This document shows positions 1 to 5,405 of a stretch of 5,538 nt of DNA, in pieces. Source of the DNA: Flavobacteriales bacterium (GTDB lineage: Bacteria > Bacteroidota > Bacteroidia > Flavobacteriales > Flavobacteriaceae); NCBI GenBank assembly GCA_002747735.1, contig PDQE01000080.1, forward strand, positions 1 to 5,538, given 5' to 3'. The notes below the pieces were generated by a model. The model was not told where the DNA came from and ran no database searches. It saw only the letters and a program-made list of their open reading frames with translations. The stretch's first letter is position 1. Each line of letters starts with the position of its first letter. A program made the translations under genes and the position numbers.

Positions 1-110
1 TTTTTTTATTACATAGCAGTGCTACAAAATCAAAAAAAGACAAAAACAGGACGGAAAACAGCAATTTTTTAGCCAATTTCAAAAAGTTTAAATCACTTCT
101 GTATTTAAAT

Positions 111-142
111 TTAATACAATTTACAGGAATAAGATATATTTG
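111..142 (+). promoter_or_regulatory. Predicted Bacteroidota-type promoter for folB
   Basis: TATATTTG at 135-142 matches the Bacteroidota -7 consensus TAnnTTTG exactly. The -33 element is poor: TTA at 111-113 with a 21-base spacer is the best candidate for the expected TTG. Transcription would start near 150, leaving about 10 bases of leader before the ATG at 160. No Shine-Dalgarno sequence is seen, as is usual in this phylum. The -7 match is seen in the sequence; the start site is inferred. Confidence 0.6.
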
Positions 143-159
143 CACCTTATTTATAGCAA

Positions 160-516
160 ATGGGGAAAATAAAACTAAAAAACATACGGCTCTATGCCTA
201 CCATGGCTGTATGGATGAAGAAGGAAAAATAGGGTCGGAATATCGTGTAGATTTAATTGTTAAAACAGATTTGTCTAAATCGGCTAAAACGGACTTATTA
301 AAAGATACGGTAGATTATGTAAGCCTTAATCGCATTGTTAAAGAAGAAATGTTAGTGCGTACCAAACTATTAGAAACCGTAGCAGACAAGATTTTAAGCC
401 GTATTTTTAAAGAACACAGCAGTATTAAAATGGCCGAAGTAAAAGTTGCCAAACTCAATCCACCCATTGGCGGCAATGTGGCAAAAGTGGTTTTGGAAAT
501 GAAAAGAAAGAGATAA
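160..516 (+). CDS. folB: Dihydroneopterin aldolase (FolB)
   Basis: This cytoplasmic enzyme of tetrahydrofolate synthesis cleaves 7,8-dihydroneopterin to 6-hydroxymethyl-7,8-dihydropterin and glycolaldehyde, and many homologues also epimerise the substrate. The 118-residue length fits the family (about 120), so the protein is complete. Family landmarks are in order: YHGCMDEEGKIG (14-25) carries the active-site glutamate E21; DTVDYVSL (49-56) carries pterin-pocket Y53; LLETVADKI (70-78) carries the pterin-anchoring E72; KLNPPIGG (98-105) carries catalytic K98. These correspond to E22, Y54, E74 and K100 of the Staphylococcus aureus enzyme. The start at 160 gives the usual short N-terminus before the first beta strand, and no earlier in-frame start is needed. 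The gene appears monocistronic: its promoter is at 111-142 and the next gene, a tRNA, has its own. The fold also occurs in FolX and some QueD-like proteins, but the motif set favours FolB. Confidence 0.93.
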   Translation: MGKIKLKNIRLYAYHGCMDEEGKIGSEYRVDLIVKTDLSKSAKTDLLKDTVDYVSLNRIVKEEMLVRTKLLETVADKILSRIFKEHSSIKMAEVKVAKLNPPIGGNVAKVVLEMKRKR

Positions 517-523
517 ATTCTTT

Positions 524-541
524 GTCAAAAACTGACTTTTT
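524..541 (+). terminator. Weak possible terminator after folB
   Basis: GTCA (524-527) and TGAC (533-536) can pair around a 5-base loop, followed by five T residues (537-541), only 7 bases after the folB stop codon. The stem is just 4 base pairs, so it would be a weak terminator or a chance match. Position and T-run are the main support. Confidence 0.3.
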
Positions 542-553
542 GTACTATCCACT

Positions 554-583
554 TTAAAAACGTTATAATTTTATGTAAATTTG
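554..583 (+). promoter_or_regulatory. Predicted Bacteroidota-type promoter for tRNA-Cys
   Basis: TAAATTTG at 576-583 is an exact match to TAnnTTTG. The -33 element is degenerate (TTA at 554-556, 19-base spacer). The predicted start near 590 lies about 9 bases before the mature tRNA 5' end. The bases just after the -7 element (GCAACCTATTT) resemble those of the folB promoter (GCACCTTATTT). Confidence 0.6.
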
Positions 584-598
584 CAACCTATTTTTAAT

Positions 599-669
599 GG
601 CGTCGTGGCCGAGTGGCTAGGCGGAGCTCTGCAAAAGCTTATACAGCGGTTCGAATCCGCTCGACGCCT
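599..669 (+). tRNA. tRNA-Cys (anticodon GCA)
   Basis: The cloverleaf folds completely. The acceptor stem GGCGTCG (599-605) pairs perfectly with CGACGCC (662-668). The D stem is GCC/GGC (608-610 with 620-622). The anticodon stem GAGCT/AGCTT (624-628 with 636-640) has one G-T closing pair and a loop CTGCAAA (629-635), so the anticodon GCA is at 631-633. The T arm is AGCGG/CCGCT (645-649 with 657-661) with loop TTCGAAT. The discriminator base at 669 is T (U73), the known identity element for cysteine tRNA. The variable loop is 4 bases and the total is 71 nt. CCA is not encoded, so it must be added after transcription. It is a single tRNA with its own promoter rather than part of a cluster. Confidence 0.97.
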
Positions 670-823
670 CTTTATTAGATATGAGACACTAATCAGACTA
701 TTTACAATATTGATTATCAGTTGATTAATTTATGAAAAAATCCTTAATGAGGTTTTCACAAATCATAACTTAAATAATTGGAAATCAATTTTTATTTTTA
801 AAAATCTATCAAAATACTACTGA

Positions 824-854
824 TTGGTTACAATATGGGATTTTCATATCTATT
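824..854 (+). promoter_or_regulatory. Tentative promoter for the MBL-S8 gene pair
   Basis: TTG at 824-826 is followed, after 20 bases, by TATCTATT (847-854), which matches TAnnTTTG at 6 of 8 positions. It is the best candidate in the 196-base AT-rich gap (670-865) before the ATG at 866. In a gap of this composition a match of this quality can easily arise by chance. I see no gene in the gap; the only short frame, from 732, has 13 codons. Confidence 0.25.
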
Positions 855-865
855 TTAATTGAAAG

Positions 866-1726
866 ATGACCATATATCCAATTGAAACAGGGAATTTTAA
901 ATTAGACGGAGGTGCCATGTTTGGTGTTGTTCCCAAGGTTTTATGGCAAAAAACCAATCCGGCAGATAATAATAATCTCATAGATATGGCCATGCGGTGC
1001 CTGCTTATAGAAGATGGCAACCGGCTCATTCTTATAGACAACGGCCTTGGCAATAAACAATCTGAGAAGTTTTTTGGATATTACTATTTATACGGAGAGG
1101 CTACATTGGATAAATCTTTAAACCAACTGGGGTTTACCAAAGATGACATTACCGATGTCTTTTTAACCCATCTTCATTTTGATCACTGCGGTGGCAGCAT
1201 TCAATTAAATAATACTAAATCCGGCTATGAACCGGCCTTTAAGAATGCAAAATTTTGGAGTAATAGAGACCATTGGCAGTGGGCTACAGTTCCTAATGCC
1301 CGTGAAAAAGCCTCATTTTTAAAAGAGAATATTTTACCAATTGAAGAAAGTGGCCAACTCTATTTTATCGATTTACTTAAAGATGATTATATAGAAAATT
1401 CACCACTTAATTTTGGCATTCTCTTTGTAAACGGACATACAGACAAACAAATGATTCCGCATATACAATACAAAGGAGAAACCTTGGTTTTTACGGCAGA
1501 TTTACTGCCCACTACCGGCCACATCCCACTACCTTATATAATGGGCTATGACACCCGTCCGCTATTAACGCTGAACGAAAAAGAAAAATTTTTAAATTTG
1601 GCGGCAGATAAGAATTTTAAACTCTTTTTAGAACACGATGCCTACACTGAAATTTGCACGGTAAAACATACGGAAAAAGGGGTAAGATTAGATAAAAAAT
1701 ATACTTTTAACCAAATATTTAATTAA
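866..1726 (+). CDS. MBL-fold metallo-hydrolase (lactonase-like)
   Basis: This is a 286-residue metallo-beta-lactamase-fold hydrolase with no signal peptide, so it is likely cytoplasmic. All metal ligands of a dinuclear zinc site are present: THLHFDHCGG (101-110) gives H102, H104, D106 and H107, GHTD (190-193) gives H191, FTAD (209-212) gives the bridging D212, and LEHD (255-258) gives H257. The order and spacing resemble AHL lactonases (AiiA type) and methyl-parathion-hydrolase-like enzymes. The tyrosine that AiiA carries three residues after the bridging aspartate (Y194) is replaced by P215, so lactonase activity should not be assumed and the substrate is unknown. The start at 866 keeps a conserved-looking N-terminal strand (TIYPIETGNFKLDGG); the next ATG, codon 18, would remove it. 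A purine-rich GAAAG lies just before the start. The stop is 9 bases ahead of the S8 protease gene, which implies co-transcription. Confidence 0.88.
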   Translation: MTIYPIETGNFKLDGGAMFGVVPKVLWQKTNPADNNNLIDMAMRCLLIEDGNRLILIDNGLGNKQSEKFFGYYYLYGEATLDKSLNQLGFTKDDITDVFLTHLHFDHCGGSIQLNNTKSGYEPAFKNAKFWSNRDHWQWATVPNAREKASFLKENILPIEESGQLYFIDLLKDDYIENSPLNFGILFVNGHTDKQMIPHIQYKGETLVFTADLLPTTGHIPLPYIMGYDTRPLLTLNEKEKFLNLAADKNFKLFLEHDAYTEICTVKHTEKGVRLDKKYTFNQIFN

Positions 1727-1735
1727 ATAACAAAA

Positions 1736-3256
1736 ATGAAAATTTTTAAATCCATTTCAATAGGCTTTTTAACGGCCACTCTATTATTAAGTTGTGGGTC
1801 TAGCAAAACGGCCTCAACAAATACCACTGCTAATGATGCTGCTACCAAAGCAACAGAGGAACTTCTGATAGTTACCGCTACGGATAGTGTAGTTCCAAGA
1901 AAAGCCGAAATGACACGTGAAGAAATTTACGCATGGCCACACATGGATATTTTTACCGATTCCGTGCCGGGAATGAGTTTGGAAAAAGCCTACAAATTTC
2001 TGGAAGGCAAACCACATAAAAAGATAATTGTAGGTGTTATTGACTCCGGAGTAGATATTGAACATGAAGATTTAAATGATGTCATCTGGGTAAACGAAGA
2101 TGAAATTCCAGACAATGGCATAGATGATGATAACAATGGCTATATAGATGATGTCCACGGATGGAATTTCCTTGGAGGCGAAAAAGGAACATCTAACCCG
2201 GAACAACTTGAAATGACCAGAATGGTAAAACGTTGGCAACCAAAATTTGAAGGTAAAACCATTGCAGAAATAGCTCCTAAGGATACTACAAACTATAATC
2301 TATACCTTAAACTAAAGCAAAAGGTAAAGGAGAAATCTGAAAATGCCATGGATCAAAAGGCCAAATATACCGCTCTAAAAAACATGATTATCAAGGCCAA
2401 TGATACCGTAAAAAAAGTTTTGGGAGATAAGGAAATGAATGTGGACAACTTAAATGCTTTAAAATTTGATGACCCCGCCTTAATGCAAGGAAAAATGATT
2501 ATGATGCAGATTATAGGCCACGGCGAAACCATTGAAAAAGCTTATGAAGATTTAGACGGTGCTGTTAATCACTATAAAAATCAAGCTGAATCTCAGTATA
2601 AAATAGATTTTGATGGCAGAGTAGCCGGAGACAACCCATATGACATCACAGACATTGGTTATGGAAATTCGTACGTCATTGGTTCTAAAGACGATGAAAG
2701 TCATGGGACACACGTATCCGGTATTATTGCTGCAGAACGCAATAACGGCATTGGTATGAATGGTGTTACCAATAATTTGGAAATTATGGCTGTAAGAGCC
2801 GTACCAGACGGTGACGAGTACGATAAAGATGTAGCACTTGCCATTAGGTATGCAGCGGATAACGGTGCTAAGGTGGTAAATATGAGTTTTGGGAAGAGTT
2901 ATTCACCTAATGCAGAATGGGTCTATGATGCCATTAAATACGCTGAGGAAAAAGATGTTTTATTAGTTCATGCTGCCGGAAATGACGGTGCAAACATAGA
3001 CGTGGATGAAAACTACCCCAATGACTCCAAAGACAAAATAAACGAGTTTGCCGATAATGTAATTACCGTTGGAGCGATGTCGCGTAATTTTGATGAAAAT
3101 TTATTGGCTTCTTTTTCTAACTACGGAAAAATAAATGTAGATGTTTTTGCACCCGGTTTAGAAATTTATTCAACCTATCCAAAAAATGAATATGAAATCT
3201 CACAAGGCACATCTATGGCGGCTCCACAAGTAGCCGGCGTAGCAGCAAAAAACTGA
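1736..3256 (+). CDS. S8 (subtilisin-like) serine protease lipoprotein, C-terminally truncated
   Basis: The 506-residue product is a subtilase. A type II signal peptide ends in LLLSC, with C20 the lipidated cysteine. The following residues (GSSKTAST) lack the acidic run of known Bacteroidota surface-export signals, so a periplasm-facing location is inferred. The catalytic triad is intact: D103 in GVIDSGVD, H323 in SHGTHVSG and S493 in GTSMAAP, with oxyanion N416 in AAGND. An Asp-rich, probably calcium-binding loop spans 126-139 (DNGIDDDNNGYIDD). A helix-rich, Lys/Glu-rich insertion (about 155-290) puts 220 residues between D103 and H323, against 32 in subtilisin BPN'. The frame ends at TGA (3254-3256), only 13 residues after S493, whereas BPN' continues 54 residues past its serine. 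The lost end lies in another frame downstream (3249-3341). With the helix after the serine cut short, the protein is probably inactive or unstable. It is likely co-transcribed with the MBL gene 9 bases upstream. Confidence 0.9.
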   Translation: MKIFKSISIGFLTATLLLSCGSSKTASTNTTANDAATKATEELLIVTATDSVVPRKAEMTREEIYAWPHMDIFTDSVPGMSLEKAYKFLEGKPHKKIIVGVIDSGVDIEHEDLNDVIWVNEDEIPDNGIDDDNNGYIDDVHGWNFLGGEKGTSNPEQLEMTRMVKRWQPKFEGKTIAEIAPKDTTNYNLYLKLKQKVKEKSENAMDQKAKYTALKNMIIKANDTVKKVLGDKEMNVDNLNALKFDDPALMQGKMIMMQIIGHGETIEKAYEDLDGAVNHYKNQAESQYKIDFDGRVAGDNPYDITDIGYGNSYVIGSKDDESHGTHVSGIIAAERNNGIGMNGVTNNLEIMAVRAVPDGDEYDKDVALAIRYAADNGAKVVNMSFGKSYSPNAEWVYDAIKYAEEKDVLLVHAAGNDGANIDVDENYPNDSKDKINEFADNVITVGAMSRNFDENLLASFSNYGKINVDVFAPGLEIYSTYPKNEYEISQGTSMAAPQVAGVAAKN

Positions 3257-3341
3257 TTTCTCTACACTTTCGGTTTCTGGCAGAATATTAAATGCTTATA
3301 ATGCCGTAAAACTAGCCGAGAAAATGGTAAATAAGCGGTAA
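3249..3341 (+). pseudogene. Severed C-terminal remnant of the S8 protease
   Basis: In a frame one base ahead of the S8 gene, this stretch encodes 30 residues and a TAA stop (3339-3341). It includes SVSGRILNAYNAVKLAEKMV, which fits the last conserved element of subtilases (compare the GKGLINVQAAA end of subtilisin BPN'). The parent frame ends in AGVAAKN. A simple one-base indel does not explain the junction: joining the frames would put the terminal motif almost directly after AGVAA, whereas BPN' has 29 residues between the equivalent positions. The simplest reading is an internal deletion of roughly 30-50 codons, not a multiple of three bases. The junction falls within about 3245-3258, in the A-run GCAAAAAACTG. 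There is no start codon of its own, so it is not expected to be translated. Confidence 0.8.
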
Positions 3342-3364
3342 TTTTAAAAAACTATTGAAAGAAT

Positions 3365-3396
3365 AAGCGGACGCTGTTTGGCGTTCGCTTTTTTTT
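3365..3396 (+). terminator. Intrinsic terminator of the MBL-S8 unit
   Basis: AGCGGACGC (3366-3374) pairs with GCGTTCGCT (3381-3389) over 9 pairs including one G-T, around a 6-base loop TGTTTG. A-T pairing extends it by one more base. An eight-T run (3389-3396) follows directly. It lies 24 bases beyond the stop of the severed S8 tail, so it fits the original full-length gene. It is the strongest terminator in the window. Confidence 0.92.
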
Positions 3397-3423
3397 GGTA
3401 TTAATCTTGATATTGGTAAATTG
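3395..3423 (+). promoter_or_regulatory. Predicted promoter for the M1 peptidase gene
   Basis: TTG (3395-3397) and TAAATTG (3417-3423), separated by 19 bases, give a good TTG/TAnnTTTG pair with one T missing in the -7 element. The TTG uses the last two T residues of the upstream terminator's T-tract. Transcription would start near 3430, 18 bases before the ATG at 3448. No Shine-Dalgarno sequence is seen. Confidence 0.55.
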
Positions 3424-3447
3424 CACTATCTATAAAATCATCCTCTT

Positions 3448-5274
3448 ATGAACAAAATTTTATTTTTCTTTGTATTGCTATCTTACTTTTTTACTTATAC
3501 CCAAAACAGTTCCTATTGGCAACAAAAGGCTGAGTATTTCATGGAAATAGATATGGACGTAAAAACATATCAATATTCAGGCAAGCAAAAAATTGTATAT
3601 ACCAATAATTCACCCGATACGCTTTCGGTAGTGTTTTATCACCTGTTTTTTAATGCCTTTCAACCCAACAGTGAAATGGATATTAGATTGCAAAACATAA
3701 AAGATCCGGATGACAGAATGGTCAATAACACCGGCACTAGAGAAAAACCGGTTCTTGAAAGTAGAATTTCCAAATTAAAAGCGGATGAGATAGGCTATAT
3801 AAAAGTAAATTCACTAAAACAGGACAATGCCATTATAAATTTTACAGAATACGGAACGGTTTTAAAAGCTACGCTAAACCAACCGTTATTACCGGGAGCA
3901 TCAACCAATTTGGCCATGGATTTTACCGGACAAGTACCTTTACTAATAAGGCGAGCAGGCAGAAACAGCAGTGAAGGCGTTGCCCTTTCTATGGCACAAT
4001 GGTATCCAAAACTCGCCGAATACGACTTTGAGGGCTGGCATGCCAATGCTTATATAGCAAGGGAGTTTCATGGTGTATGGGGCAACTTTGATGTAAAAAT
4101 TACCATTGATAAAGATTATGTTATTGGTGGATCCGGATATTTACAAAACCCCAATGAAATAGGTCACGGTTATGAAACCGGAAAAGTAAATCGGCCTAAA
4201 GGCGATAAGCTCACCTGGCATTTTAAAGCCCCCAATGTACACGACTTTATCTGGGCGGCAGACCCCGACTACATCCATGATAAAATTACAGGAGAAAATG
4301 ATGTAACACTACATTTTTTCTATAAAAAATCACTAAAAAAAGAATATTTGGAAAACTGGAAGAAGTTACAACCAAAAACGGTTGAATTATTGGCTTTTTT
4401 CAATAAAAATATCGGGGCATATCCTTATGAGCAATACTCAATAATACAAGGTGGCGACGGCGGCATGGAGTATGCCATGTGTACTTTAATTAGCGGAGAA
4501 CGCAGTTTTGGCAGTTTGGTAGGTCTCACTGCACACGAATTTGCCCATTCTTGGTTTCAATTTGTATTGGCTACTAATGAGCAAAAACACGAATGGATGG
4601 ATGAAGGTTTTACCTCGTACATTTCGGATTTGGCTATGGACAAAATTATGCAAAAAGAGCAGAAAAATCCATGGTTAAGTTCATACCAAGGTTACCAATA
4701 TCTCGCCAAATCCGGCTTAGAAGAACCGCAAACCCTGCACGCAGACAGATACGAATACAACTTTGCTTACGGTGCTTCGGCATATAATAAAGGAACTGTA
4801 TTTTTAACTCAATTAGGTTATATTATCGGCCAGGATAATCTGCAAAAAACGTTAAAGCGATATTATACTGATTTTAAATTTAAACATCCTACCCCTAATG
4901 ATTTTATAAGAGTAGCAGAAAAAGTAAGCGGCTTACAACTTTGGTGGTATCTCAATTATTGGATTCAGACCACTGCCACCATAGATTACGCCGTTAAAGA
5001 AGCAAGCGGTAACACTATTATTTTAGAAAGAATTGGGAAAATGCCCATGCCTATTGAGTTAAAAGTTACCTACTCAGATAATAGCACAGAAAATTTTTAC
5101 ATTCCTTTACAAATGATGTATGGTAAAAAAGAAACTGAGGCTACTGTACTTAAAAATTGGTCGTGGACATCACCTACCTATACTTTTAAAACAAAGAAAA
5201 CGATAAAAAATATAGAAATAGACCCCAGTGGATTATTGGCAGATATCAACAGGGATAATAACACCCTTAGATAA
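3448..5274 (+). CDS. Secreted M1 family zinc metallopeptidase
   Basis: The 608-residue product is a gluzincin of the M1 (aminopeptidase N/LTA4H) family. A type I signal peptide is visible: NK, then a hydrophobic core at 4-15, with probable cleavage before Q19 (TYT|QN). A beta-rich N-terminal domain (about 25-255) precedes the thermolysin-like catalytic domain (about 260-500) and a short beta-rich C-terminal part (about 520-608). The zinc site is complete: HEFAH (363-367) gives H363, E364 and H367, and WMDEGF (383-388) gives the third ligand E386 at the HExxH-x18-E spacing. Y446 in AYNKG fits the transition-state tyrosine. The exopeptidase signature GxMEN appears as GGMEY (338-342), keeping E341 that binds the substrate amino group. 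Periplasmic or secreted aminopeptidase activity is inferred. There is no type IX secretion C-terminal domain. The promoter is at 3395-3423. The TAA stop (5272-5274) lies inside a mobile-element-like repeat. Confidence 0.92.
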   Translation: MNKILFFFVLLSYFFTYTQNSSYWQQKAEYFMEIDMDVKTYQYSGKQKIVYTNNSPDTLSVVFYHLFFNAFQPNSEMDIRLQNIKDPDDRMVNNTGTREKPVLESRISKLKADEIGYIKVNSLKQDNAIINFTEYGTVLKATLNQPLLPGASTNLAMDFTGQVPLLIRRAGRNSSEGVALSMAQWYPKLAEYDFEGWHANAYIAREFHGVWGNFDVKITIDKDYVIGGSGYLQNPNEIGHGYETGKVNRPKGDKLTWHFKAPNVHDFIWAADPDYIHDKITGENDVTLHFFYKKSLKKEYLENWKKLQPKTVELLAFFNKNIGAYPYEQYSIIQGGDGGMEYAMCTLISGERSFGSLVGLTAHEFAHSWFQFVLATNEQKHEWMDEGFTSYISDLAMDKIMQKEQKNPWLSSYQGYQYLAKSGLEEPQTLHADRYEYNFAYGASAYNKGTVFLTQLGYIIGQDNLQKTLKRYYTDFKFKHPTPNDFIRVAEKVSGLQLWWYLNYWIQTTATIDYAVKEASGNTIILERIGKMPMPIELKVTYSDNSTENFYIPLQMMYGKKETEATVLKNWSWTSPTYTFKTKKTIKNIEIDPSGLLADINRDNNTLR

Positions 5275-5336
5275 TACCATTTCCACCTTAAAATTACTCA
5301 ATAAAATGTGTATTTTTAAAGCAGAACTGGTATAAG
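5271..5336. mobile_element. MITE-like 66-bp imperfect palindrome with IS-type ends
   Basis: The left arm (5271-5295, starting ATAATACCATTT) and the reverse complement of the right arm (5312-5336, starting CTTATACCAGTT) agree at 18 of 25 positions, around a 16-base centre. Both arms run TATACCA or AATACCA, then TT and a TTAAAA block. The same left-arm sequence recurs at 5371-5394 beside a transposase ORF. TAA triplets (5272-5274 and 5333-5335) flank a 58-base core beginning TACCA and ending TGGTA, as a 3-base target duplication would, though they could equally belong to the repeat. I infer an internally deleted, non-autonomous derivative of the neighbouring insertion sequence. No coding capacity is seen. 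It is not a good terminator, since no T-run follows. Confidence 0.5.
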
Positions 5337-5370
5337 TAGGCTACAGGCAAAAAGATTAACCCATCCAACC

Positions 5371-5405
5371 ATAATACCATTTAAACATTAAAATGAGCCA
5401 TAAAA
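5371..5405 (-). repeat. Probable terminal repeat of an insertion sequence (transposase 3' end)
   Basis: ATAATACCATTT here is identical to 5271-5282, exactly 100 bases upstream. Across 5371-5394 versus 5271-5294 the match is 21 of 24, and weaker similarity runs to 5405. The minus-strand transposase stop codon (5381-5383) lies inside it, which is common at the 3' end of compact insertion sequences. The outer boundary is inferred to be about 5371-5375. The other end of the element would lie beyond the window. Confidence 0.5.

Noticed and set aside
14..24. Small palindrome TAGCAGTGCTA near the left edge
   Set aside because: It is 11 bases with a one-base centre, too tight to form a hairpin. It has no T-run on the correct side and no second copy, so neither a terminator nor an operator can be supported.
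734..757. Imperfect hairpin in the gap after tRNA-Cys
   Set aside because: Only CCT/AGG plus bulged A-T pairs form around a 5-base loop, in very AT-rich DNA 65 bases after the tRNA. It is not strong enough to call a terminator on either strand.
599..865. tRNA-Cys as an integration site for a genomic island
   Set aside because: I found no second copy of the tRNA 3' end in the window, and no integrase or phage gene nearby.
850..1053. Minus-strand frame of 67 codons over the MBL gene
   Set aside because: It is a shadow of the well-supported plus-strand hydrolase, with no recognisable motif or promoter.
1814..2065. Minus-strand frame of 83 codons over the S8 gene
   Set aside because: It overlaps the signal peptide and catalytic Asp region of a real gene, has a Phe/Cys-rich composition typical of an antisense shadow, and shows no motif.
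3236..3260. Programmed frameshift at the A-run near the end of the S8 gene
   Set aside because: A shift at the A-run would join the two frames, but the product would still lack the roughly 30 or more residues that subtilases need between the serine helix and the terminal motif. Deletion is the better explanation.
3795..4046. Minus-strand frame of 83 codons over the M1 gene
   Set aside because: It lies wholly inside the M1 coding region and has no family resemblance.
5271..5336. The palindrome after the M1 gene as that gene's terminator
   Set aside because: The stem is AT-rich with 7 of 25 mismatches and no T-run follows the right arm. A copy of its left arm recurs beside the transposase frame, which fits a mobile-element end better.
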